From positions 19,373 through 83,372 of the forward strand of contig JAPEVC010000167.1 in assembly GCA_027946555.1 (NCBI GenBank): a stretch of 64,000 nt of DNA, read 5' to 3'. Under the pieces are notes generated by a model that was not told where the DNA came from, ran no database searches, and saw only the letters and a program-made list of their open reading frames with translations. This document shows, piece by piece, positions 55,096 through 64,000 of the stretch. The position numbers were made by a program, and so were the translations under genes. This DNA comes from Gnomoniopsis sp. IMI 355080. Taxonomy: Eukaryota; Ascomycota; Sordariomycetes; Diaporthales; Gnomoniaceae. The first letter of the stretch is position 1, and every line of letters starts with the position of its first letter.

Positions 55096-56585
55096 ATGGT
55101 CAGTACCATTCCGTTAGACGACCCCCAATGACGACCCGTTTGAGCTGACAAACCGGTAGCCTTCTGCCACCGGGTCAAACTGGGAGAAGTACCAAAAGCA
55201 ATACGCCGACGATGAGGTTGAGGAGAAAAAGATTACACCTCTCTCCGATGAGTTCGTACCTGACCTTCACCTGGACCACGACTGCATTTTGTTGACACCC
55301 TTGGTAGGGACATTCAGGTGTTGAAGACCTACGGCGCCGCACCTTACGGTGCCGCCATCAAAAAGTTGGAGCAGCAAATAAAAGAGAGGCAACAGAGTGT
55401 GGACGAAAAGATTGGAGTGAAAGTACGTTTCATCTTCCGCAGAAACCTCGACATCGAGCTGACTTGTTGGGATAGGAATCAGATACCGGTCTCGCGCCAC
55501 CACATCTCTGGGATGTACCAGCCGATCGTCAGCGAATGTCGGAAGAGCAGCCGCTTCAAGTAGCGCGGTGCACAAAGATCATTCCAGATGAGAAGGACGA
55601 GTCCAAGAGCAAGTACGTCATCAACGTCAAGCAAATCGCCAAGTTCGTCGTCCAGCTCGGCGAGCGTGTTTCCCCCACCGACATCGAGGAGGGTATGCGT
55701 GTCGGTGTCGACCGAAACAAGTATCAGATAATGCTTCCGCTACCACCCAAGATCGACGCGAGTGTGACAATGATGACGGTCGAGGAGAAGCCTGACGTCA
55801 CCTACGGTGATGTGGGTGGCTGCAAGGAGCAGGTCGAGAAGCTACGTGAGGTTGTCGAGATGCCTTTGCTGTCGCCCGAGCGCTTTGTCAACCTTGGTAT
55901 CGACCCGCCCAAGGGTGCCCTTCTCTACGGACCGCCCGGTACTGGAAAGACCCTCTGCGCCCGTGCCGTTGCCAACCGAACGGACGCCACTTTTATCCGT
56001 GTGATCGGCTCCGAGTTGGTGCAGAAGTATGTTGGAGAGGGTGCCCGTATGGTACGTGAGCTGTTCGAGATGGCACGCACCAAGAAGGCATGTATCATCT
56101 TCTTTGACGAGATTGATGCTATCGGTGGAGCACGTTTTGATGATGGTGCTGGTGGCGACAATGAGGTCCAGCGAACGATGCTGGAGCTTATCACACAGCT
56201 GGACGGCTTTGATGCTAGAGGAAACATCAAAGTTATGTTCGCTACCAACAGACCCTCAACCCTCGACCCTGCCCTCATGAGACCAGGTCGTATCGACCGC
56301 AAGATCGAGTTCTCGCTGCCCGACCTCGAGGGCCGTGCCAACATTTTGCGTATTCACGCCAAGAGCATGTCCGTTGAGCGGGACATTCGGTGGGAGTTGA
56401 TTTCGCGTCTCTGTCCCAATGCAACCGGTGCTGAGCTGCGCAGCGTGTGCACGGAGGCGGGCATGTTTGCGATTCGCGCAAGGAGAAAGGTGGCTACAGA
56501 AAAGGACTTCCTCAGTGCAGTGGAGAAGGTGATCAAGGGGAACCTGAAGTTCAACTCTACTGCTTCATACATGCAGTACAACTAG
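55096..56585 (+). CDS. rpt1: 26S proteasome regulatory ATPase Rpt1
   Basis: Four exons (55096-55098, 55160-55251, 55308-55422, 55476-56585) encode 439 residues. Exon 1 is the ATG alone, followed at once by a GTCAGT donor. Splicing gives MPSATGSNWEKYQKQYADDE, the usual Rpt1 start in filamentous fungi. The N-terminal coiled coil (IKKLEQQIKERQQSVDEKIG) leads to the ESDTGLAPPHLWD segment and the OB fold. The AAA core has Walker A GPPGTGKT (about 222-229), Walker B IIFFDEID (about 281), and the second region of homology through NRPSTLDPALMRPGRIDRK. It ends FNSTASYMQYN. Rpt1 is one of six ATPases that unfold substrates into the 20S core. The second exon uses a GTTCGT donor. Confidence 0.96.
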
Positions 56586-57261
56586 TTGAAGAGTCTTCAG
56601 TGGCGAGGAGGACGCTTTGGAACATGGTCGATAGGGTTATGGATGTACGACTATGGGAAATGGAGTTGCTAGGCCTACGGCTGGTTCACATTAGACAGCA
56701 TAAGATGACAGTCTTGTTTGATGAGATTTCCTGGCGTCCCTGACGAGATGTCTAGTTGTGAAGTGTTCGCTCGACTGGAAACTTAAGTCGCCAAGCTGAA
56801 AATTGGGTATCTTCCTACGACAGTCGTACATATGCAGTGTGGATAGAGTACCGATCTTTTTGAGTTCCCAGAATGACTCGATACTCGGAACTCATCTTCA
56901 ACGATGCCGCCATCATAGAGCCAGCGTCCCGGCGCTCGCACACTCCCAAAACCCTAATTTGCAGAGGCATCTGAGCGTCGAGGCGGCCTGGCCCATGTAA
57001 GACTGGAAATGCCCAGATTGTGCGCCACAGCATAACGTCGCGTACTTGCCGGCCGTCTGCACAAGCGCCCAAGACAACATGCCACTATACACCCTTCAAC
57101 ATTCAGCAACACTACCCGTGGGCCAAGAGTTACTACAGAAGCGGATCAAAAAAGAACGAGAAAAGACATCAGAGCTTGGCAATGGAAGTCATATACGCTC
57201 TTTTATTTAATTCCAATCCCAACGGCCTATAATGCAAGTAACTCCAATTTATGTGCATGAA
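56586..57261. other. Convergent intergenic region
   Basis: The 3' flanks of RPT1 and the STIMATE-type gene meet here. No gene or repeat is recognised. Confidence 0.5.
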
Positions 57262-58604
57262 CTACTCCTTGGGCAACAGTTCCTTTGGCAGAGTGCCCTC
57301 TGCGCCCAGTCTGGAGCTCCCTCCCGTGGCGTTTGTTCTGTCGCCATCCACCTCAGGGTCATACTCCTCGTGCACAGGGCTAGCCGAGTTGCTAATCTGC
57401 GACCCCAACTTGGCCTTGACAATGTCATTGCCATCGACCGACGATCTGCGCTGGTCCACGCCCTCCTCATGCTCGTCGCCCGGTGCTATCCGCTGATAAC
57501 TGCCGCCGCCGCCCTCGCCCCTGCCAACCTCGTGGCCCTCAGTCTCTTGCTTGGTGGCCTGCGCCTTGATGAAGCTGTCGATGATGTAATACTGCAGTGC
57601 ATTCATAATGAGCGGGAAAAGCATCATCACAAAGACGATCTGGAGCCTCTCGTTGCCCTCGGTCCACCCCAGCGCCCAGTCGCCAACCCGCGAGATCCAG
57701 GGAAACATGAGGAAGATGATCAACACGCAAAATTTCATCCCGAAGAGGCCGCAAAAGTAAATCAGTGACTGCTTGAGCCACCACCAGGCTCTGGGCGGGC
57801 TGCCGTAGTTACCAGACTGGATGGACTCGGGGGGATTGCCCATGGGCGTGTGGGACACGAGCGCGGTGAAGATGCGCAAAAGGAGGATGAGGATTGGTAT
57901 GCCGACCGTGGTCTAGTCTCAAGTCGTCAGTAAAACTGTGTTTAAGTTGCAAAGGTACTCTGTTGGAATCGACTCACGTCAATAGCAAGATTCAGCAAAT
58001 AAAAGCTGCACGGATTCGGCGTATACTCGCCACCATCCCCTTCCGAACTCGCAAGCCTCCTCACCAGCGCTGCCGCCGTCGACACTGCCGCAGGCTCGAC
58101 CGTCACCGAGAAACGCCCACTCGTCAACATTGACATAAACACATTGGCCATGTGCACCAGTACCGACCCAAAGACCTGCTTTGAAGCATCAAAGAACCAG
58201 ATCTTGAGGGGCCGTTGCGGTCTCTCACGCCAGCGCTTGTAAACCAGACTCATAAGCGCAAGCCCACCGAGAGCCAGCTGGACAAAGAGGGCAAAGGGTC
58301 CCAAGAGTCGGCACTCGCCCCGGTCGTCGTCGCTTGGCGAGCCCGAGCCCATGGCGGAGGATACTGCTGTGGAGGTTGCCTGTGCGGCGCCCGTTGCGAG
58401 GGCGGCGGCTATTGTGCTGGTGACGGAGGCGGCCGGGAAGGCATCGTATACAACACCGTCCATGCTAGGCGACGGCGGGTTGGGAACGGTTGCTATCGCG
58501 AAGTCGGCAGTGAAGGTGGAAGTGGAGGTGGAGAGGATCGGATGATCCACCCACTGAGGGTCGCGGAGGAGAAGATGGGAGGCGGCGTGTAGCAGCGCAG
58601 ACAT
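57262..58604 (-). CDS. STIMATE-family vacuolar/ER membrane protein (YPL162C/TMEM110 type)
   Basis: Two exons (58604-57978, 57912-57262) give 425 residues. A Ser/Thr/Ala-rich N-terminus of about 95 residues precedes ECRLLGPFALFVQLALGGLALMSLVYKRWRE, then RPLKIWFFDASKQVFGSVLVHMANVFMSML, the most family-specific stretch. NPCSFYLLNLAID then TTVGIPILILLLRI cross the intron. Further helices include WWWLKQSLIYFCGLFGMKFCVLIIFLMFPW and VFVMMLFPLIMNALQYYIIDSFIK. The C-terminal ~90 residues are polar. Animal STIMATE helps STIM1 at ER-plasma membrane junctions; the yeast homologue is vacuolar. Calcium-related function in fungi is an inference from the family. Confidence 0.88.
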
Positions 58605-60229
58605 ATAGCAGTCGCCGAAATCCTTGCTCTGGGTGTTGCACTAGGATAGCAAATATCGGAAGCGGAGAGGACAAGAGTGACAGGAACCAGAACACGTCCA
58701 AACGTGATGGCAATGGTTGTGTGAGGCTGACCGTCTCGGCTTAGAAGCGCGGGTCGTGCACAGCGGTCATATGCCTGCGGTTAGTGCCCCGTGATGTCAG
58801 AGTGAGCCTGGAAAATGGAAGGAGGGTGCGGTTGCACAGCCGAGTCGCTAGGCCGGGGCCTAAACTGCTAGACTGTGAACGGTGCAACGGAACAATGTCA
58901 AGAGGCTAGTCTCAGAAAAAAAGAAGGGTTTTCCGTGGTGTCTCAGACTTCTTTCCAGGAAAAGGAAAGGAAAGAAGGCTGTCAGAACACGGGACGAAAA
59001 TACAAAGAATAAAATGACACCAGTGCCACAAGATTTGAGTAGAGAGGATGGAGGAGAAGACAGAAGGAGGTCTTGTATGGTCAGGTCACCTCGTCACGAA
59101 CATTGGGAGGTCCGGACTAAAAGACGGGGTACATTAAGTCATCATGGATCTGAACCTGAGACTTGAGACTGGGGCAGTGAATTTGTAACCAAGACTCCGC
59201 AAATTGCCTGGCCTGGTCGCATAAGCTTATCTCTACTGCCGAGTTGCACCTACTGCGTACGGATACAGTACACATATGCTTGGGATACAGAGTACTCCAA
59301 ATAATTTCCGGTCGGATCTTTACCTGTTCGTACCTATTTTGTTTATTGTTGAGGCCAAATCTCGGAACCTAAACGAAACAACCACGATTTCGTGTCCGAC
59401 TACTCGTGTCGCTAAACAAGTGTCAAGGGTGTCGGCAACCCAGGCTGCCAGGTTGACCAATTCTAGCAACTTTGTACTTAACTAAGAACGGTACTGCTAC
59501 CAGGTTGCCTCTGGGCTTACTATGGCAGGTGGATATTAGGCACGATCGAAAGTATTTGGAATGCAGTCATTCAGTCACTTGTGACTTCCAGCTGGACCGA
59601 TTCACGAGTCAGTCGCAGGAGAATGCTCAGAAAGAGCCATCATGCTTGATATTGCGCAATGCTAATCAGGTGTCTCTCGCTCATGGACGAGGAACAGCGT
59701 TTCATTCGGAACAGCACATCTGCTCTCAAAATAAAAGAAACCATCGGTATATCACGCCCGAAGAAATGCCCGCAACCGCCCGTCATGGTACGGTAATCAT
59801 CGCCAATCTGATGTAGAGCCTAAGCGCAATTGCCGTCGTCCGCATGAAAATAGGGAAGACCCTCCCTCTCGGAAAGAAGTGGAGAGGAGAGGAGAGTCGC
59901 ATAAAAAACATGTCATCACAGGACAAGCCAGTATAATTATCGCACACAATTCGCCCGAGTCCTCCGCATGAATCTGACGCCGCTCGAAATTTCGTTCGGT
60001 TTGGCGTGTGATAAATTCAAGCGCATTCGGGGACCGTCGGGAGTATTCCACGAATGAAGCCAGAGAATGAATTCCTAGATCCTCCAGTCTTCATGGCATC
60101 GGTGCTCGGCTTGCCCTTCTTGATGAGAATCGGTCGTGAGCCCGACTTGGAGTTGGAGGTGGATGGAGACGGGCCTTCAGACTGTCGCTTGTGCATCCGA
60201 AGCGGCCTGACCGAAGACCCGTCAAATTG
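58605..60229. other. Intergenic region (1.6 kb)
   Basis: It lies upstream of the STIMATE-type gene and downstream of the p14 gene, both on the minus strand. Frames at 58882-59166 (Lys/Arg-rich, from an A/G-rich tract) and 59472-60386 have no family features. No RNA gene or repeat is recognised. Confidence 0.45.
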
Positions 60230-60990
60230 TCAATCGATACCATGCTGTTGCTTGAGCTTCGCTAAATTCTCCTTGCGCGCCTCGAGGTCCTCTTTTGACT
60301 TGGCCATCTTCTCTGGCTGGTGGTATAGGACTGGGCGAACGAATCAGCTTAGACGTGGTCCAATCACCATTGTGTTTCAGGGCTGAGGGTACTCACCGAC
60401 AAGGTAACGGCCCTGGAAATTGAAGCCGTTCAGCTTGTCGCAAGCCTGCTTTGCATCCATCACGTCGTCATAGACAACGAAGGCAGTACCCTTAGTGTTG
60501 GTAGCAATGCCTTGGCGGACCTGACTGTGGGACACATCAGTACTATGGACCATGGACGAGAGGTGCATATGGGACGTGGACGTACCGAATGGGTCCGTAC
60601 TTGCCGAAGAGCTCAAAGAGCTCTTCAGGTGTCACGTTGTAGCTGTCGAGTAGAGTCAGCGCCAATGTCGTCCAACTTCAGAATGGGATGCCGCGAACCT
60701 TAGATTCTTGACGAATAAAGCTCTAGATGAAAGCACGCGAGTTAGCAAGCCTGTTCAGCATGTTCCAAAGTACCACGGAAGTTCATCAAAAGTGTAGAAG
60801 GACTGCCATGGACAGCAAGCCTCCTAGCGAAGCTGAGCAGGGCATGATGCGTAGTGTTGAAGCAAGACCGTGAAACGTCCGGGTGGAGGTGGAGATGCCG
60901 TTGGAGATGGGTGTTGCAACGCGACTGCCGTTCCGAGGGGGGGCCTTCTTACCGGTTGACCTCCGGGGCTAGTTTGTTGGCTCGACTCAT
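60230..60990 (-). CDS. Splicing factor SF3b subunit p14 (SF3B6)
   Basis: Five short exons (60990-60953, 60722-60699, 60642-60586, 60524-60397, 60330-60230) encode 115 residues. The start MSRANKLAPEVNR leads to the RRM. RNP2 is ALFVKNL, followed by YNVTPEELFELFGKYGPIRQVR. RNP1 appears as KGTAFVVYDD. NGFNFQGRYLVVLYHQPEKM and a basic helical tail follow. SF3b p14 lies near the branch-point adenosine in the U2 snRNP. The 24-nt second exon is a micro-exon carrying most of RNP2. Intron 1 (230 nt) is long for this locus. Each junction restores the frame, and together they rebuild the full domain, which makes the model persuasive. The protein is about ten residues shorter than the human one. Confidence 0.93.
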
Positions 60991-61750
60991 ATCTTGATGG
61001 CGGTGTTCGCAGGAAAGTCCACAACCGGATGATTGTAGGTAGAGAGATGCGTGGGGCGTTGGTGGGTTGAGGAAAGGTTGGGTGGTGATTGTCCAGATGG
61101 ACTTGGTGGTTCCGGGAAAGCGAGTTGAAGTCGTAGCGAGAGAGACGGGACGAGTTGCGTACTTTCAAGATGCTTACCTAACCCAAGAAAAGTGGAGAGC
61201 ACCCGAGCCTGCCTAGCCTGCCAGAGCGGAGAGTCCATCCATCTATCTTGGTATTTCCAGGCTTCTCTGACATTCAGGTATGAAGAATAACAAAAAGGCA
61301 CCTTACAAATGGAATGCTTTCGTTCCATGGAAATTTTTCAGGCCCAAAAAAACACAACAAGTCACACAGTGGAAGGACTCATATTGTACAGCCTAAGGCC
61401 CTATGTGGTCCTCGCTGAGGGTAGGTACCTACCTGGTAGGCAGCCAGTGAGTGAGCTACATGTACTCTGTTGCTGCGTAGACGGTTTAATTACGTACCTA
61501 CTAACATAAGTGCCTCCACTGTATATCGTCCAGTGACCTGTGCCTGCACCTCTCAACACCAAGGCTCTACTTCAATCTGACATTCCCTTGCCCAACTTTG
61601 TCCCAGGTAGCCCGGCGTTCTCTCTTTGCCATTAAGCAGCTTTCCCCCAGTGGGAAATTGCCATCGTTCCATTCTTGTTTTTCCGCACGTCGCGCCATTC
61701 AAGAACTCAGCATCATTGCTCGGTCGTTCGGATTCCACAAGTGCATTGCG
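60991..61750. other. Divergent intergenic region
   Basis: This separates the p14 gene and the orphan Cys-rich gene. TAGGTACCT-type motifs lie at 61421-61440 and 61491-61504. No gene is supported. Confidence 0.5.
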
Positions 61751-62526
61751 ATGCCTTCCTCCACCCAGACTCACCCCAAGAAGAGGCGGCGGGATGGGGA
61801 TGACCTTGACGACGACTTTCTTCGGACCTTGTAGGTCGATACAGCCTTTGACAATGCCGCCTCCAGCAGCTGACAATCTCGTTTTCCAGTCCCCACGGGC
61901 ACGAACAACATCAGCATCAACATTACAACCCCTCGCCAAGGAAGATCATCCCGTTTTCGAGCCCGCTTTCAAAAAAGATCCGCATAAACGACTCTTCAGA
62001 TGAACACCAACCGTACCAACAAACACATTTATCGCCACTACACCACACTCGCTCACCCGCCAAGCAGCAATCGCCTCCCAAAACAATCAACCTCAGCGCT
62101 TGTCACATATGCCACCGCAGGCCGACGAAAAAGTCAGATCTCGACTCGTACGCTGACTGTGAGAGCTGTGGCGAGCGGACCTGCTACATCTGCATCCGGC
62201 AATGTTTAGGACAAAAGGGCACACCAATCAGTGCTACCTACGATCATCACGAGGATCTGATGAGGGACGAAGGCCACATTGATTACACAGAGGAGGAGGA
62301 GGAGGAGGAGGAGACTCGAGCACCAAGCAATTTGGAGCGGTCCTTGCCTATGACAGACGCACCGTCCCGGGAAGAGAAGCGAGATGACGTTGATCTCCGG
62401 ACAAAACATGGAGGCACATGGGACAGAGGTCGAGGCCGAGGACATTGGGGCCGGATATGCAGCCAGTGCTGCGTAGAAAGGGGACCACAGGGCGAGGTTG
62501 TCTGCTTGGGATGTCTCGAGACGTGA
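61751..62526 (+). CDS. Orphan protein with two cysteine clusters (probable zinc-binding)
   Basis: Two exons (61751-61830, 61890-62526) give 238 residues. The 59-nt intron (GTAGGT...CCAG) is needed because the first frame ends shortly after and the downstream part opens only in the spliced frame. The start MPSSTQTHPKKRRRDGDDLDD looks like a nuclear localisation signal. A His-rich stretch lies at 29-38. The core at 98-132 contains CHIC, CESC, CYIC and a final Cys (Cx2C-x15-Cx2C-x4-Cx2C-x3-C). Next is an acidic run of seven Glu, and a second cluster (CSQCC...CLGC, 217-235) ends the protein. The spacing resembles cross-brace zinc folds such as RING or FYVE/PHD but fits none exactly. I recall similar uncharacterised proteins in other Pezizomycotina, but no function. 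Confidence 0.72.
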
Positions 62527-63102
62527 CTGCAGTGACGGACGGGCATCATATCCGACCATAGAGGATGCCTCGAAAATCTGAGCACTCTATGCATGTGCCT
62601 TGATGCACACAAGGCCCAGGGTCAAGTGCCTATCCCTCGCCGTTGATATCGCCGGATATAGCGGGCTTGTCTCGCTTAAACTTCTTACAGAGAAGCGCTA
62701 TCTTCAGGGCTGTTGTGGGAAACTTTGGCTTAATGCAAGCTCATGTGCACTTTTACAAACGTGGATGCCTTTTGGGTTGCTATTCGCCGTTCTCGGTTTG
62801 ACATTGGAAGAACGTTGAGCCATGGCCTCATCTAAGAGCTATAGCTTTCGAATTTGGGTCAACGGGATCCTCCTTCGAGGTCTTTCTATAAGCAGACCAG
62901 AAAGATACATTAGGCATTCCTATTACTAGAGAACTCAGCATAAATATCATGGCAAATTAAAGTTCCTAGGGAACATCTTCCTCTAGAGGGGCCGAACAAG
63001 CACTAATGACGCTGCCGCGCAGAGGCTTTTACACATGCGTGTATGTCGCCAATAAGACCACAAGAATTGACCACAAGAACGAATATTCATACAATTGACA
63101 CC
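62527..63102. other. Convergent intergenic region
   Basis: The 3' flanks of the orphan Cys-rich gene and the secreted-protein gene meet here. No gene is supported. Confidence 0.5.
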
Positions 63103-63993
63103 CTACTTTGTGGTTGACACACCGTTTACAGTGTTGTTGCTAATTCCAAACGCCTGCAGCGCTCTATTCCAATCCTCTGTCCGCGCAGTTTGTGCCGTTA
63201 TATTCACTCCCACGCAGTCAGCCAAGTATACAGTGGAGAACCATTCCCATGCAGTTGTATTGCTTTGCTGTGCCATGGCGCGGGCGTTCTTGCACCCATC
63301 AGTCTTCTGCTGCGAGTAGAACCATGCGCCCTATATTGGGTTCTCACGTTAGCTATTACTGCTGTCACTGCTGATGGGTCGTTGGAAGTTCTGTGAGTGT
63401 AAGAGACGCATCTCAATCTAATGCACTTACAGAACCAAAATTATACTTGTCCTGTGTGACCTGCGCCAGGACAGTACTCGTCGTGAGATTCATGCTCGCC
63501 AGCTCAGGGAAGGAGTTGGCATATTCAACATTGAACTGTCCACTCTGCCTATATGCGCACAAACACACACATATATATCAGCCATCACATTCCACCATCT
63601 TTATCTACCTTCGCCCTTGCTCCATCTCACTTACTCGTTAGCAGTACCCTGCCCCGCAGCCTTGTTTGCCGGATTCAAATTCGTCTTATACTGCAGCTGA
63701 TTGCTCTCGTACGAGATGAGCGCCAGGATGCCAGCCTGCTCATAGCCGGTCTTGATCCCGTACGTATCCATCGACGCGGCGAGATAGGGCGCCGCTACGT
63801 CGGCGGTCGTACACTCGTCGCCGCGGCCCGCGCAGGAGACGGAGAGGGGCATGATGATTTTGACGGTGCCGGCGGCGGGGTTGTCGGCGTCGTCGTCGCC
63901 GCTGCCGCTGCCTTCGCGCTTGGTGAAGGGATGGGAGAGGGTGGTGCTGGCGAGGGCGAGGAGGAGGGTGGTTGTGAGTGAGGGGGCGAGCAT
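63103..63993 (-). CDS. Secreted lysozyme-like fungal protein
   Basis: Three exons (63993-63635, 63542-63431, 63330-63103) give 232 residues. A signal peptide (LAPSLTTTLLLALASTTLS) is followed by HPFTKR, ending in a Lys-Arg site for a Kex2-type protease. The mature part has SVSCAGRGDEC, then YGIKTGYEQAGILALISYES, a segment I recall from secreted fungal proteins with a lysozyme-like fold. GQFNVEYANSFPELASMN and AWFYSQQKTDGC come next. The end has LADCVGV and DWNRALQAFGI. Four N-glycosylation sequons (NLT, NTT, NIT, NNT) are visible. The Glu in SYES is a candidate catalytic residue. The role could be cell-wall turnover or action against other microbes; this is an inference. The start lies 7 bases from the window edge, so the promoter is not seen. 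Confidence 0.75.
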
Positions 63994-64000
63994 TTTGGGA

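Noticed and set aside
58882..59166. Lys/Arg-rich frame
   Set aside because: The composition follows an A/G-rich tract, with no motif or splice evidence.
1..64000. Search for CRISPR arrays, intact transposons, biosynthetic clusters and bacterial-type defence genes
   Set aside because: No regularly spaced direct repeats, no transposase or reverse-transcriptase motifs, no large synthase domains and no such gene sets were seen. The content is ordinary fungal nuclear DNA.

Overview
The window is nuclear DNA from a filamentous ascomycete fungus (Pezizomycotina, most likely a Sordariomycete or close relative; the class is an inference). The evidence is short introns (mostly 50-130 nt) with GTNNGT donors and CTAAC-like branch sites, gene spacing of 0.3-3 kb, no operons, and a set of fungal single-copy housekeeping genes. 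Exon boundaries were placed by eye, using splice signals, reading-frame continuity and remembered family motifs. No alignment was run.

Layout. 1-2525: no gene recognised. 2526-4049 (-): Rossmann-fold epimerase/NmrA-like protein. 4211-4293 (+): intron-bearing tRNA-Glu(CTC). 4303-7888: gene-poor. 7889-11559 (+): BAR-PH-ArfGAP-ankyrin protein. 12857-15159 (-): Chk2/Rad53-type FHA kinase. 16357-17646 (+): eIF3m. 18105-18808 (-): uridylate kinase. 19893-21518 (-): four-TM protein. 24378-25489 (+): broken ketoreductase gene. 26214-27798 (+): eIF2 gamma. 28338-29952 (-): acidic adaptor-like protein, possibly two genes joined by splicing. 30708-32849 (+): nucleoporin Nsp1. 33435-34123 (-): F1-ATPase inhibitor. 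36225-37301 (+): 14-3-3. 37950-38672 (-): Dph4. 39137-39765 (-): mitoribosomal mL59. 40131-42281 (+): Prp28. 43362-44419 (+): mitochondrial ornithine carrier. 46051-46779 (+): orphan protein. 47582-48249 (-): TspO. 49438-52318 (+): Ars2/Serrate. 52877-54606 (-): Cct4. 55096-56585 (+): Rpt1. 57262-58604 (-): STIMATE-type membrane protein. 60230-60990 (-): SF3b p14. 61751-62526 (+): orphan Cys-rich protein. 63103-63993 (-): secreted lysozyme-like protein.

The genes are mainly conserved cell machinery: translation initiation (eIF3m, eIF2 gamma), splicing and RNA processing (Prp28, SF3b p14, Ars2), protein quality control (Cct4 and Rpt1, head to head), mitochondria (IF1, mL59, ornithine carrier, TspO), signalling (Chk2, 14-3-3, ArfGAP) and nuclear transport (Nsp1). 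Neighbours alternate between divergent and convergent arrangements. There is no biosynthetic cluster, intact transposon, CRISPR array or defence island, and I did not find a clear new multi-gene system.

The less ordinary items are: the ketoreductase gene broken by one frameshift and one stop; the locus at 28.3-30.0 kb where a 69-nt intron decides between one 469-residue and one 163-residue protein; a stop-free 66-nt intron in NSP1; an E-box inverted repeat plus TATA sequence between two convergent genes; degenerate repeats at 45.3-45.9 kb; and two small orphan proteins.
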